Part shown: in pieces, positions 54,856 through 64,000 of the stretch
Layout: every line of letters starts with the position of its first letter
How positions within the stretch are numbered: the first letter of the stretch is position 1
Origin: Gammaproteobacteria bacterium HGW-Gammaproteobacteria-13
Lineage (GTDB): Bacteria; Pseudomonadota; Gammaproteobacteria; Pseudomonadales; Pseudomonadaceae
Length of the DNA stretch: 64,000 nucleotides
Direction of reading: 5' to 3'
Assembly (NCBI GenBank): GCA_002840155.1
Contig: PGZH01000007.1
Span: 124,001 to 188,000 of the forward strand
Notes under the pieces: generated by a model
Seen by the model: only the letters and a program-made list of their open reading frames with translations
Told to the model about the DNA's origin: nothing
Databases searched by the model: none
Translations under genes and position numbers: made by a program

Positions 54856-54863
54856 TCGGCACC

Positions 54864-55007
54864 GATCTGCTGCGCGTCGGCCATCCTGCGTTAAAAACGA
54901 CCTCGGGCTGCTCATTTACAACCCGTAAACTCCGCGCCCTCGGTCGCTTGACCAGCCAAAGGCTGTTACTAACGTAGCGCCTTGCCTGGCTCTAGCTCGC
55001 TAGATCT
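54864..55007. repeat. palindromic dispersed element, copy 4 (inverted orientation)
   Basis: Starts GATCTGCTGCGCG and ends CTAGCTCGCTAGATC. The core, read on the minus strand, is GCGGAGTTTAC and GTAAATGAGC, the same as copies 1-3. It shares the GCTACGTTAGTAACAGCC-type segment with copy 3. It directly follows the SDR stop codon. Confidence 0.75.
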
Positions 55008-55019
55008 AGAATGCTGGAA

Positions 55020-55053
55020 ACAAAAAGCCCCGCAAATGCGGGGCTTTTTCATT
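55020..55053. terminator. bidirectional terminator between SDR and DUF481 gene
   Basis: AAAAAGCCCCGCA and TGCGGGGCTTTTT form a 13-bp stem with a two-base loop. It serves both the SDR and the convergent DUF481 gene. Confidence 0.85.
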
Positions 55054-55070
55054 TGAACCGCGGTTAAGCG

Positions 55071-56075
55071 TTACCAGCCGACGCCAAAACCCAGGCTATA
55101 ACGGGTCTCATCCAGCTCACCTTCCGAGCCGCTGACCAGGTCCTTCTCAGCCTTCATATTCAGCGAGGCCCAGTCGGTCAGCTTATAACGCAAGCCCACG
55201 GCGGCATCCAGGGTGTAATCAGCAACGTTGTTCAGTGGCTTGCCCACTTCGCCATCGCTGAACAACTCGACACTCTTGCCGATCAGGTAGCGGTTGTAGT
55301 CCCACTTCAGACTCGCGGCGTAGAAGTTGTCGCTTTCACCATTGGCATACTCGTAGTCCGTGCGGTTAAGCAGCCCGGCCACGGAGAAGGCGCCCAGTTC
55401 ATTGTCCCAGAACTGGTAACCCGGACCGGTACCCACGGTGCGCTGACGACGCAGGTCTTCAATGCGATCACGCTTGTACTCCAAGCGCCCTTGCCAGAAC
55501 CAGTGTTCGGTCAGGAAGCGGTCGAGGGCATATTCCACGCCCCAGTTATCGGTGCTCACCACACTGTCGCGAAATTCGCGGTTGTACTCGGCCTGCCCGT
55601 TATGCCGCCACAGACCATGCCGGGCCTGAGTTTTCAGGCGCACGTCATAGTCGTCGGTGTCCCGCTCTGCACGTTTGTAGTCCAGTGAGGCGTCGATATT
55701 GCCCTTCCAGACAAAGTCTTCAATCAGCGGCTTAGGTTTGAGCATTTGCTTGATGCTGGCCAGCTCAACCGTCTTCGGCGCGTCACCGTTGGCCAGGATC
55801 ACCTTGCCCGGTTCGGCCGGCTGCAGAGACTTGGCGCGCTCACCGGCGATGGCGTTTTCCTTGATCAGCAGTTCCTGATCGCTTTCCAGGGTGGCGATCT
55901 TGCTCCAGTCCAGAGCGATGGCGCCGCCGTAGTCAGTTTCCAGCAGCAGCTTGCCGCCGTCGTAGAACTTGATCTTGCCGGTCAGGCGGTCGCCGTTCTT
56001 CAGCCAGACGGTATCCGCCAGCGCGGAGGTGGCGGCCACAGAAAGGGCCAGGCACAGCAGGGTTCGGGAAAACAT
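55071..56075 (-). CDS. DUF481 outer-membrane beta-barrel protein (paralogue 1)
   Basis: A 334-residue DUF481/YdiY-like outer-membrane protein with a signal peptide (SRTLLCLALSVAATSALA, then DTVWLKNGDRLTGKIKF). The N-terminal part has a TVWLKNGDRLTGKI motif and the C-terminal half is antiparallel beta-strands ending LGFGVGW, aromatic-terminated as in barrels. It lies in tandem with a paralogue (56186), with clear similarity along the whole length (TVWL.NGDRL.G.I, GTGPGY.FWDNEL, LGVGVGW). The start at 56075 lacks a good ribosome site. The function of DUF481 proteins is not established. Confidence 0.83.
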   Translation of the reverse strand: MFSRTLLCLALSVAATSALADTVWLKNGDRLTGKIKFYDGGKLLLETDYGGAIALDWSKIATLESDQELLIKENAIAGERAKSLQPAEPGKVILANGDAPKTVELASIKQMLKPKPLIEDFVWKGNIDASLDYKRAERDTDDYDVRLKTQARHGLWRHNGQAEYNREFRDSVVSTDNWGVEYALDRFLTEHWFWQGRLEYKRDRIEDLRRQRTVGTGPGYQFWDNELGAFSVAGLLNRTDYEYANGESDNFYAASLKWDYNRYLIGKSVELFSDGEVGKPLNNVADYTLDAAVGLRYKLTDWASLNMKAEKDLVSGSEGELDETRYSLGFGVGW

Positions 56076-56185
56076 AGGGATGGTTTGTCTACTTCGGGTT
56101 CGCGGAAGGTCGCGCATTATCCGTAAGCACGACGCCAGAGCAAGCACTGACCGACAGAATCACCACGAGTTCACCACCGCGTGCG

Positions 56186-57184
56186 CTACCAGCCAACCCC
56201 TACCCCCAACAGATAGCGGCGTTCACTGCTGGTTTGCCCGAGCCCACGCGCCTGGTCCAGTTCATACAGCAGCGACAGCCGCGCCCAATCCGTCAGGCGA
56301 TAACGCAGGCCCATTTCGCTGTCGAGTACGTAGTCAATTTCTTCTATATCAGGAAACTGCAGCTCGGCCGTGCTGTAAAACTCCAGCCGGGTGCCCCAGA
56401 GCAGGCGCTTGTAATCCCAGGCAACCGAGTAGGTATTGAGCGAGCGCTCAGCATCGCTAGACTCCAATTGCAGGCGGTTGAACTGCCCAATCACATCCAG
56501 CCGGCCCAACTCGTTATCCCAGAAGCGATAACCCGGCCCGGTTCCCAGCGAGCGCTGGCGGGTAAAGAAGGCGAACTCATCTTCGTCCTGCTCGGCACCG
56601 ACCCGCCAGAACCAGTGATCCGTGATAAAGCGGTCAAGGTCATATTCCAGCTGCCAGTTGTCGGCAGTCTTCGCATCATTCTTGACCTTGCGTTCCAACT
56701 CGCCACTCAACAGATGGCGCCAGCGACCGTGCTCCACACGCGTATTGCCTTTGAGCTTCCACTCATCGGTGTGGTTGTCATCGCGTTTCATATCCAGCTT
56801 GGCGTCCAGATTGCCTTCCCAGAAGCGGTCCTGCAGCACCGGGCGCGGGGGGATCAGGCGTTTGATGCTGGATAGCGGCACGGTCTGCGTGCTGTCACTG
56901 ATCACCCGCACCATGCCCTTGCCGGCGGCTTCCAGCTGGTTGCTGTGCTCGCTGTCGAGGCCCTGGCGGCGCATCAGCAAGGGTTTCTCCGAGCGCAGCG
57001 TGTCGATATCCTTCCAGGCAATCAGCACCTGGCCGGCGTACTTGGTCTTCAAGGCCAGTTTGCCGCCATCGAGCAGAACTATCTCACCGCTCAGGCGGTC
57101 ACCATTGTTCAGCCACACCGTGTCCGCCCACGCAGGCGCGACCAGAGCAAGAACCAGAGAACACAACAGAGTACGTAGCAGCAT
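56186..57184 (-). CDS. DUF481 outer-membrane beta-barrel protein (paralogue 2)
   Basis: A 332-residue paralogue of the previous gene. The signal peptide is LLRTLLCSLVLALVAPAWA and the mature part begins DTVWLNNGDRLSGEIVLL. GTGPGYRFWDNELGRLDVIG and the C-terminal LLGVGVGW are shared with paralogue 1. It is upstream of, and in the same direction as, paralogue 1 (110-base gap). The ATG at 57184 overlaps the ATG of the divergent alkyltransferase-like gene (57183) within the palindrome CATG. The two may form one barrel each or a hetero-pair; no biochemical role is known to me. Confidence 0.83.
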   Translation of the reverse strand: MLLRTLLCSLVLALVAPAWADTVWLNNGDRLSGEIVLLDGGKLALKTKYAGQVLIAWKDIDTLRSEKPLLMRRQGLDSEHSNQLEAAGKGMVRVISDSTQTVPLSSIKRLIPPRPVLQDRFWEGNLDAKLDMKRDDNHTDEWKLKGNTRVEHGRWRHLLSGELERKVKNDAKTADNWQLEYDLDRFITDHWFWRVGAEQDEDEFAFFTRQRSLGTGPGYRFWDNELGRLDVIGQFNRLQLESSDAERSLNTYSVAWDYKRLLWGTRLEFYSTAELQFPDIEEIDYVLDSEMGLRYRLTDWARLSLLYELDQARGLGQTSSERRYLLGVGVGW

Positions 57185-57575
57185 GATGGGAAAGCCGGAT
57201 AGCGAGCCAGAACAGGGATCGAAGCATGCCGCGCCAGGCCAGCCGACAGCAAGCCAGGTCGAACGCCGCACGGCACTTTATGCGGTGCTGGCGCAGATAC
57301 CGGCCGGCTGCGTGGTGAGTTACGGCCAACTGGCTGCATACGCAGGCTTAGGCCGCGCCGCGCGCTGGGTCGGGCGCACCCTCAGCCAACTGCCGGACGG
57401 CAGCACCCTGCCCTGGCACCGGGTAATTGCCGCTGGCGGACGCCTCAGTTTGCCTGCTGGCAGCCTCTCTGGTGCGGAACAGCGCAGCCGTCTACGTGAA
57501 GAGGGCGTGCAAATCCATAACGATAGGGTGGATATGCCGCGCTATGGCTGGCGCCCAATGGAGCACAGCGGGTAG
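57183..57575 (+). CDS. alkyltransferase-like protein (ATL, MGMT fold lacking the reactive Cys)
   Basis: A 130-residue protein of the O6-alkylguanine-DNA alkyltransferase family. The active-site motif reads LPWHRVIAAGGRLSL, with Trp in place of the Cys of PCHRV, so it cannot take the alkyl group. Alkyltransferase-like proteins instead bind alkylated guanine and direct nucleotide excision repair. A winged-helix DNA-binding part (AGCVVSYGQLAAYAGLGRAARWVG) is intact. The ATG at 57183 overlaps the divergent DUF481 start codon; a second ATG at 57186 or a later start is possible, and no clear ribosome site helps the choice. AmpG follows after 43 bases. Confidence 0.82.
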   Translation: MMGKPDSEPEQGSKHAAPGQPTASQVERRTALYAVLAQIPAGCVVSYGQLAAYAGLGRAARWVGRTLSQLPDGSTLPWHRVIAAGGRLSLPAGSLSGAEQRSRLREEGVQIHNDRVDMPRYGWRPMEHSG

Positions 57576-57618
57576 AGTGCGCCCTTTATTAGGTCATCCT
57601 CAGGCAGAAGTCCGCTCA

Positions 57619-59163
57619 ATGCCCCGTAAAAGTTGGCGCGAAGCCATAGCCGCTTATTCAAGCCCCTCGACATTGGTGCTGCTCCTTCTAGGGTTCGCCG
57701 CTGGCCTGCCTTATATGCTGGTGTTCTCCACCCTTTCTGTCTGGTTGCGCGAAGCCGGCGTGGCCCGCGACACCATTGGTTTTGCCAGCCTGATCGGCCT
57801 GGCATACGCCTTTAAATGGGTCTGGTCGCCGCTACTTGATCAATGGCGCCTGCCGCTGCTCGGCAAGCTAGGCCGCCGACGCTCTTGGTTGGTGCTGTCA
57901 CAGATTTTGATCGCCATCGGCCTGGCCGGTATGGCCCTGTGTGACCCGCAAACCCACCTGACCTGGCTGATTTCCCTGGCCGTACTGGTGGCTTTCGCCT
58001 CGGCCACCCAGGACATCGCCGTTGATGCCTACCGCCTGGAAATCGTCGATGACACCCGCCAGGCCGCGCTGGCCGCCAGTTATATGGCCGGCTACCGCGT
58101 CGCCGCCCTGCTGGCCACCGCCGGTGCACTGTATTTCGCCGAAGGTTTTGGCTCCACTGCCCTGCTCTATCAGCACGGCGCCTGGGCCGGCACCTATTTG
58201 CTGTTTGCCCTGCTAATGCTGCCTGGCCTGCTGACCAGCCTGTGGATGCGCGAGCCGGATGTGCCACTGCGTACACAACTGGCCGCCGCCCGTTATGGCT
58301 TCAGCCATCAGATTGTCTCTGTAGTGGTGCTGATTGTGTTGCTGGTATCAGTACCGGCAATGTTTACCCAGTTCTATAACACCGACTTCGCCAGCGTGAT
58401 CAACGGCGAAGCGAGCATGCTCGACCTGCTGTTGGAAGACCGCGCCTTCCTGCGCGCCCTGCTCTACACCATCCTCACCAGCCTGTGCCTGTCCGCCATG
58501 GGCCGCCGCGGCCTGGCACCGGTGCTGACCCCAGTCAACGACTTTATCCTGCGTTATCGCTGGCAGGCCTTCCTGCTGCTGGGCCTGATCGCCACCTACC
58601 GCATGTCGGACACCGTGATGGGCGTAATGGCCAACGTGTTCTATATCGACCAGGGCTTTACCAAGGATCAGATCGCCAGCGTCAGCAAGCTGTTCGGCCT
58701 GGTGATGACCCTGATTGGTGCAGGCTTTGGCGGTTTGCTGATCGTGCGCTTCGGTATTTTGCCGATCCTGTTTATCGGCGGCGCGGCCTCGGCGGCGACC
58801 AACCTGCTGTTCCTGATGCTCACCGGCATGGGCGCGGATTTGCAGATGCTGATCCTGACCATCTCCGCCGACAACTTCAGCGCCGGCCTGGCCACTGCGG
58901 CATTTGTCGCCTACCTGTCGAGCCTGACCAACCTGAAGTTCTCCGCTACCCAGTACGCCCTGCTCAGCTCAATCATGCTGCTGCTGCCACGGCTGATCGG
59001 CGGCTACTCGGGGGTGATGGTGGAGAATTATGGCTACGCGCAGTTCTTCCTGATCACCGCCTTGCTGGGCATTCCGACACTGATCCTGATTCTTCTGCAA
59101 TGGCGCCGCGAGCGGCCGCCGGCCAGTGATGCCAACACGATTAACGCCGCCGAGCAGCGCTAA
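57619..59163 (+). CDS. ampG: AmpG muropeptide permease
   Basis: A 514-residue inner-membrane MFS transporter that imports GlcNAc-anhydro-muropeptides for cell-wall recycling and thereby tunes AmpR/AmpC. Starting with SREAIAAYSSPSTLVLL-type residues, the sequence has typical AmpG blocks: GFASLIGLAYAFKWVWSPLLDQWR, GRRRSWLVLSQ, ATQDIAVDAYRLEIVDD, and YRMSDTVMGVMANVFYIDQGFTK. It has at least 12 helices and is somewhat shorter than the 594-residue P. aeruginosa AmpG (PA4393, from memory). The ATG at 57619 is used; the frame to 57427 overlaps the ATL gene. Confidence 0.9.
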   Translation: MPRKSWREAIAAYSSPSTLVLLLLGFAAGLPYMLVFSTLSVWLREAGVARDTIGFASLIGLAYAFKWVWSPLLDQWRLPLLGKLGRRRSWLVLSQILIAIGLAGMALCDPQTHLTWLISLAVLVAFASATQDIAVDAYRLEIVDDTRQAALAASYMAGYRVAALLATAGALYFAEGFGSTALLYQHGAWAGTYLLFALLMLPGLLTSLWMREPDVPLRTQLAAARYGFSHQIVSVVVLIVLLVSVPAMFTQFYNTDFASVINGEASMLDLLLEDRAFLRALLYTILTSLCLSAMGRRGLAPVLTPVNDFILRYRWQAFLLLGLIATYRMSDTVMGVMANVFYIDQGFTKDQIASVSKLFGLVMTLIGAGFGGLLIVRFGILPILFIGGAASAATNLLFLMLTGMGADLQMLILTISADNFSAGLATAAFVAYLSSLTNLKFSATQYALLSSIMLLLPRLIGGYSGVMVENYGYAQFFLITALLGIPTLILILLQWRRERPPASDANTINAAEQR

Positions 59164-59218
59164 CTGAGCTAACTGGCAAGAGTCTTGCTATGCCCTAACA
59201 TTCGCAAAAGGGCAGGCC

Positions 59219-59944
59219 ATGACCGTAACATTCAGTAACGTCAGCAGTATCCTCAGCCCAGCCAGCCTTGATAGCTGGTGGCAGATCCAGGGCGAATGGG
59301 TCGAAGAGCCCAATGACCGCCGTGGAGGCAACAGCGGCGTTCAGCGCATCACCCAGCAGGGGCAGTTGCTCTATGCCAAAAAGCAGACCGGGCATACCTA
59401 CCGCAGCCTGCTTCACCCCTGGGGGCGTCCCACCGTATTGCGCGAGCGCGACGCGCTGCTCAGCGCACTCAAGGCCGGTGTAGCGGTACCGGAGATCGTT
59501 TACTGCGCAGCCGAGCGAAGCCGCGAAGGCTGGCGCGCAATGCTGGTGACCAAAGCTCTGGAAGGCTTTCAACCTCTCGATGAATGGTATGCAAGCCATG
59601 ATCGTGAGGTGCTAGACGCCGCCCTGCACCAACAACTCCTGCAGCAGATAGCGCAAAGTCTGGCCAACTTGCACAAGGCCCGCCGGCAGCATGGCTGCAT
59701 GTATGCAAAGCATATCTTTGTGCGCATCCAGACTACTGATGCACAGCCATCCTGCGAAATCGCATTGCTTGATCTGGAAAAATCACGCCCGCGTCTGACC
59801 AGCAAGCAAGCCGCGTTGCACGACATGCTGCAATTGCGGCGCCATTCGCCATGGGATCAGGCCGATTGGCAAAGCCTGATCGGCCACTACCAACTGGCGA
59901 TGGGCCGCACGTTCAAAACCCTCTATAACGCCACTCGCCGCTAA
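59219..59944 (+). CDS. InaA/Kdo-kinase-like lipopolysaccharide kinase-fold protein
   Basis: A 241-residue protein of the InaA/Kdo kinase-like family. The nucleotide-binding part includes QLLYAKKQTGHTYRSLLHPWG (Lys in YAKKQ) and LRERDALLSALKAGVAVPEI; the catalytic loop reads HGCMYAKHIFVRIQ, and ALLDLEKSR is in place of the DFG-like segment. It may phosphorylate a sugar or lipid in the cell envelope. The family is induced by weak acids (InaA) in E. coli, as I recall. It stands alone 55 bases after ampG. Confidence 0.78.
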   Translation: MTVTFSNVSSILSPASLDSWWQIQGEWVEEPNDRRGGNSGVQRITQQGQLLYAKKQTGHTYRSLLHPWGRPTVLRERDALLSALKAGVAVPEIVYCAAERSREGWRAMLVTKALEGFQPLDEWYASHDREVLDAALHQQLLQQIAQSLANLHKARRQHGCMYAKHIFVRIQTTDAQPSCEIALLDLEKSRPRLTSKQAALHDMLQLRRHSPWDQADWQSLIGHYQLAMGRTFKTLYNATRR

Positions 59945-59956
59945 CCCGGCGCGCTG

Positions 59957-60790
59957 TCACGCGGCGGGCTGCTGCACCAGATGCACCACCCGCTGCGGGA
60001 ATGGAATGCCAATACCCGCCTCACTCAGACGCTCCTTGGCCTGCTCGGTGAAGGCGAAGGTCACTGGCCAGAAATCTGGCGTCGCCACCCAGATGCGCAG
60101 TGACAGGTTGATTGCGCTATCACCCAAGCCGGTCACAAACACCACCGGGGCTGGGTCCTGGCGCACGCGTGGGTCCTTGGCGATGCTCAGCAACACCTCG
60201 CGGGCCTGCTTGATATCACTTGAGTAATCGATACCCAGGTTGATATCGACGCGCCGCGTGGATTCGCGCGAATAGTTGGTGATATGGCCATTCGACAGAC
60301 TGCCGTTGGGCACGATCACCACTTTGTTGTCAGCGGTTTTCAGCGTGGTATGGAAAATCTGAATGCTGTCGACACTGCCCGATACGCCCTGCGCCTCAAT
60401 CCAGTCGCCGGCGCGGAACGGGCGAAACAGCATGATCAAGACCCCGCCCGCGAAATTCGCCAGGCTGCCCTGCAGGGCCAGGCCAATCGCCAGGCCGGCG
60501 GCACCGATCACCGCAATAAAGGAGGTGGTTTCCACACCGATCATCGAGGCCACGCTGACCAGCAGCAACACCTTGAGCACGATGCCGACCAGGCTGCAGA
60601 TAAAACTGCTCAGCGCGCGGTCGATCTGACGCATATTGAGCAAGCGACCAATGCTGCTGGTGAGCTTGCTGATCAGCCACCAACCGATCAGCATTGTGAT
60701 CAAAGCCAACGTCAGCTTGCCGCTGTATTCGAGCACCACAGGCAGCCAGGCCTCAGACATTTTCACCAGTTGTTCGACGTTCATATCCAT
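59957..60790 (-). CDS. mscS: small mechanosensitive channel (MscS family)
   Basis: A 277-residue inner-membrane channel that opens under osmotic downshock. Three helices precede the conserved pore and middle domain: the TM3-like VIGAAGLAIGLALQGSLANFAGGVLIMLFRPFRAGDWIE, and the beta domain VDSIQIFHTTLKTADNKVVIVPNGSLSNGHITNYS. Length equals the 286 residues of E. coli MscS approximately. PA4394 is the P. aeruginosa equivalent. A terminator for yajQ lies directly upstream (60818). Confidence 0.92.
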   Translation of the reverse strand: MDMNVEQLVKMSEAWLPVVLEYSGKLTLALITMLIGWWLISKLTSSIGRLLNMRQIDRALSSFICSLVGIVLKVLLLVSVASMIGVETTSFIAVIGAAGLAIGLALQGSLANFAGGVLIMLFRPFRAGDWIEAQGVSGSVDSIQIFHTTLKTADNKVVIVPNGSLSNGHITNYSRESTRRVDINLGIDYSSDIKQAREVLLSIAKDPRVRQDPAPVVFVTGLGDSAINLSLRIWVATPDFWPVTFAFTEQAKERLSEAGIGIPFPQRVVHLVQQPAA

Positions 60791-60817
60791 CGGTTAATCC
60801 TTGTAAACCTTTGAAAA

Positions 60818-60848
60818 TAAAACGCCACGGCAAGCCGTGGCGGTTTTA
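60818..60848 (-). terminator. Rho-independent terminator after yajQ
   Basis: Read on the minus strand, CCGCCACGG and CCGTGGCG form a stem with loop CTTG and a downstream T-rich run GTTTTATTTTC. It lies about 60 bases past the yajQ stop. Confidence 0.75.
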
Positions 60849-60902
60849 CTGCAGCAACCCCCTTGCGACGCCTGTAAGGCGGCAAGGTTCCACACTCACG
60901 TG

Positions 60903-61382
60903 TTAATCGCGGAAGTTGTTGAACTGCAGCGGCATGCCGAAGTCCTTGGCCCGCAGGGCGGCAATCGCCTCCTGCAGGTCATCACGTTTCTTGCCGGTGA
61001 TACGCACCTGCTCGCCCTGAATGGCGGCCTGCACCTTGAGCTTGCTGTCTTTGACGTGCGCGACAATCTTCTTCGCCAGGTCCTTTTCAATGCCTTCACG
61101 CAGAATCACTTCCTGCTTAACACTCTTGCCCGACGCATAGGCGTCCTTGAACTCCAGGCACTGTACGTCGATCTTGCGTTTGACCAGGCAGAGCTTGAGA
61201 ATCTCGACCATCTGCTCCAACTGAAAATCCGCATCGGCTGTCAGGTTGACAGTCAGCTCTTTCAGCTCAAAGCTACCTTTACCGCGCAGGTCATAACGAC
61301 GGTCCAGCTCTTTGATGGCGCTGTCGATGGCGTTGGTAACTTCATGTTTGTCCAACTCGGACACCACGTCGAACGAGGGCAT
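60903..61382 (-). CDS. yajQ: YajQ family nucleotide-binding protein
   Basis: A 159-residue cytosolic protein. [20 protein letters not shown] is the family opening, followed by [36 protein letters not shown] and the C-terminal [14 protein letters not shown]. Members bind nucleotides or c-di-GMP and act with transcription factors. GGAGTAAG precedes the ATG at 61382; the upstream part of the frame is not used. PA4395 is the P. aeruginosa equivalent. It is near bifA only at a distance, so no functional link is drawn from position. Confidence 0.95.
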   Translation of the reverse strand: MPSFDVVSELDKHEVTNAIDSAIKELDRRYDLRGKGSFELKELTVNLTADADFQLEQMVEILKLCLVKRKIDVQCLEFKDAYASGKSVKQEVILREGIEKDLAKKIVAHVKDSKLKVQAAIQGEQVRITGKKRDDLQEAIAALRAKDFGMPLQFNNFRD

Positions 61383-61532
61383 GGGCTTACTCCAGATAGA
61401 CGGCGCGCCCTGCATCACGAACGGGACACGCCTGGCTTGACGGTAAAAAACCCGACCATTATATAGCGGTAGCAACACACACTGCCCGGCGAAGTATCGG
61501 GCCCACGCGATTTCCCCCTAGCGAGCCTGCCC

Positions 61533-62498
61533 ATGCCTAACCCCCACCTGAGCATTTTGGTCGTCGATGACGCCAAGTTCTCCAGCGCCATGATCGGGCG
61601 CGCCCTGAGCCAGGCGGGCTATCAGGACCTCCGTTTTGCCAGCAGCGCCGCCGAAGCCATCAGCCTGCTCGAACAGCGCCCGGCCAGCGTCTTGCTCGCC
61701 GACTGGCTGATGCCGGAGATGAACGGCCTGGAGCTGACCGTGCAGGTACGCCAGTTCGATGAAATGGCCCATCACTACACCTACGTCATCCTGCTCACCG
61801 GCAAGGAAGGCGAAAACGTATTAGGTGAAGCCTTCGACAGCGGTGTCGATGACTTCATCAGCAAGGCGGCGATGAATGAACAGCTGGTGCCGCGCGTCTA
61901 CGCGGCCGATCGCCTGTGCAACACCCTGCAGCGCTTGCTGCAGGAGAACCGCCTGCTCACCGAAAACATCGCCAGCCTGGAACAGCGCAACCTGATCGAC
62001 CCACTCACGGGCCTCGGCAACAACCGCTACCTGCACCAGAAGATGCTCGACAGCCTGCGCCAGGTCGAATCCCGCGGCGGCGCGCTGTGCTACCTGCTTA
62101 TTGGCCTGCAGGACATGCACGAGCTGCACCAGCAGTATGGCGATGCCTTCTACAACGAACTGCTCACTGGCGTGGCGCGGCGCCTGCAACAACTGGTGCG
62201 GCCACTGGATGTGCTGGTGCGCCTGGATGAAAGCCATTTCGGCCTGATCACCCTACTGACCGACCTGCACGAGTGCTCACCGAGCAGCTTCAAACGCCTG
62301 CATGAAGGCATCAACCTCAAGGCCTTCAAGACCAGCGAAGGCTTTATCAGCCTCAAGGCCGGTATCAGCCTGGTGGGACTGGATGCCAAAGGCCTACCCA
62401 TCACTCCGGACCAAATCACCGACCACGCGGCCAGGATACTGCCCGAATCGCACAGCACCGGACTGGTGACCGCCCTGCGCCTGTCCTTGCCGCAATAA
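61533..62498 (+). CDS. response regulator with decayed GGDEF domain
   Basis: A 321-residue response regulator. The receiver domain (residues 7-125) has acidic residues DD near 14-15, the phospho-acceptor D57 in VLLADWLMPEMNG, T/S near LLTGKEG and K near ISKAA. The C-terminal domain (about 155-300) resembles GGDEF but the signature is RLDESHFGL, so it cannot make c-di-GMP. P. aeruginosa PA4396 has the same decay (DEQHF, from memory). It may bind c-di-GMP or act as an output adapter. It is followed by panE and the sensor at 63466, which may be its partner. Confidence 0.85.
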   Translation: MPNPHLSILVVDDAKFSSAMIGRALSQAGYQDLRFASSAAEAISLLEQRPASVLLADWLMPEMNGLELTVQVRQFDEMAHHYTYVILLTGKEGENVLGEAFDSGVDDFISKAAMNEQLVPRVYAADRLCNTLQRLLQENRLLTENIASLEQRNLIDPLTGLGNNRYLHQKMLDSLRQVESRGGALCYLLIGLQDMHELHQQYGDAFYNELLTGVARRLQQLVRPLDVLVRLDESHFGLITLLTDLHECSPSSFKRLHEGINLKAFKTSEGFISLKAGISLVGLDAKGLPITPDQITDHAARILPESHSTGLVTALRLSLPQ

Positions 62499-63419
<921 letters not shown>

Positions 63420-63465
63420 GGCCCGCGTTAACCTGCCTGCACTTTCGCCACCACGACAGCCCGCC

Positions 63466-64000
63466 ATGCCCCTGCGTCAGAGCCTCGAAAACCTACCGGT
63501 CGGCCGCAAGCTGCTGGTCGCCCTGCTGGCTTTGCTCGCCACCGTGCTGCTGGTGGCCAACCTGGCCTTTATCAGCGCGGCCTACTGGATCTCCCAGGAA
63601 AGCGTGGCGCCCCAGGCCCTGCACACCCTCGGTCGGCTGATTGCCAGCCCGCCGCTGAGCAAGGAAGCGCTGAGTTCCCCCGCTGCCGCTGAAGCCCTGC
63701 TCAGGCGCCTGGATGACTACGCGCCGCTGCGCGCGGCAGTGATCTATGACGCCGACGGCCTGAACCTGGCGCAGCTGCAGCGCGGCACCAAACTGCAGCT
63801 GCCGCAGCGCGTCGAAGAGGTCGAGTCCTGGCGCCACAGCGAGTTTCGCATCAACCAGCTGGTCGAACTGCCGCAGGCTACGGGCAACGCCGGCCATCTG
63901 CTGCTGGTGGCCTCCAGCGAACTGCCAGGGGTGTTCTACACCGGCACCCTGACCGCCAGCCTGGTGATTCTGGCCTTGAGCGTAGTGCTCTGGCTGATCG
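63466..64000 (+). CDS. membrane sensor, N-terminal part cut by window edge
   Basis: The frame is open from an ATG at 63466 to the end, 178 codons. The translation starts MPLRQSLENLPVGRKLLVAL, has a first membrane helix (LLVALLALLATVLLVANLAF) and an extracellular domain of about 110 residues, with a second helix beginning near TGTLTASLVILALSVVLWLI at the very edge. This layout fits a histidine-kinase or related sensor, and the position matches PA4398, a sensor kinase, from memory. It may pair with the response regulator at 61533. No kinase motifs are inside the window. Confidence 0.7.
   Translation, partial: MPLRQSLENLPVGRKLLVALLALLATVLLVANLAFISAAYWISQESVAPQALHTLGRLIASPPLSKEALSSPAAAEALLRRLDDYAPLRAAVIYDADGLNLAQLQRGTKLQLPQRVEEVESWRHSEFRINQLVELPQATGNAGHLLLVASSELPGVFYTGTLTASLVILALSVVLWLI

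Overview
The window is chromosomal DNA of a Pseudomonas species. The GC content is high, and the gene order from about 17.4 kb to the right edge follows, from memory, the Pseudomonas aeruginosa PAO1 segment PA4350 to PA4398: olsBA, acpH, arsR/MFS/xenB, argP with an exporter, sodB, bifA, lemA, the imelysin cluster, mexVW, groEL/groES, fxsA, ampG, mscS, yajQ, a response regulator, panE and a sensor. The left 17 kb is lipid-related and less collinear. No rRNA, tRNA, CRISPR array, prophage or intact insertion sequence was seen. Coding density is high.

Layout. 1-4.6 kb: start of an alpha/beta hydrolase, a TetR regulator, a secreted protein and a large MalT-like LuxR regulator. 4.9-11.7 kb: DUF1329 and DUF1302 envelope proteins, a medium-chain acyl-CoA synthetase and a thiolase, probably a set for outer-membrane uptake, activation and thiolysis of fatty acids or related alcohols and esters. 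11.8-17.1 kb: lipoprotein, cardiolipin-synthase-like PLD, serine hydrolase pair, di-iron metallo-beta-lactamase-fold protein and a short acyl-CoA-dehydrogenase-like protein. 17.4-19.7 kb: ornithine-lipid synthesis (olsB, olsA) and acpH. 19.8-22.4 kb: ArsR-controlled MFS pump and XenB-type ene-reductase. 22.9-31.8 kb: coiled-coil membrane protein, a small gene behind a sigma-54-like promoter, two NAD(P)-dependent enzymes, a chemoreceptor, argP with its likely exporter, and sodB. 31.9-37.8 kb: ammonium transporter with an unknown partner, the c-di-GMP phosphodiesterase bifA, and a GIDE/lemA pair.

37.9-43.3 kb: an envelope cluster of two imelysins, a di-haem DUF1111 protein and a DUF1513 protein, with two Fur-like boxes. 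43.4-49.5 kb: a second chemoreceptor and a MexVW-like RND pump. 49.5-53.0 kb: a short secreted protein, groEL/groES with a heat-shock-type promoter, and fxsA. 53.2-64 kb: HugZ-like protein, SDR, two tandem DUF481 proteins, an alkyltransferase-like protein, AmpG, an InaA-type kinase, MscS, YajQ, a response regulator with a decayed GGDEF domain, PanE and the start of a membrane sensor.

The most notable non-coding content is dispersed repeats: four copies of a palindromic element of about 120-170 bp sharing one core, three copies of an exact-length 75-bp repeat (two in tandem), two REP-like hairpins and three other hairpin elements. I found no wholly new defence or mobile system. The best candidates for under-described biology are the imelysin/DUF1111/DUF1513 cluster, the amt partner gene, the small gene behind the sigma-54-like promoter, and the repeat families.
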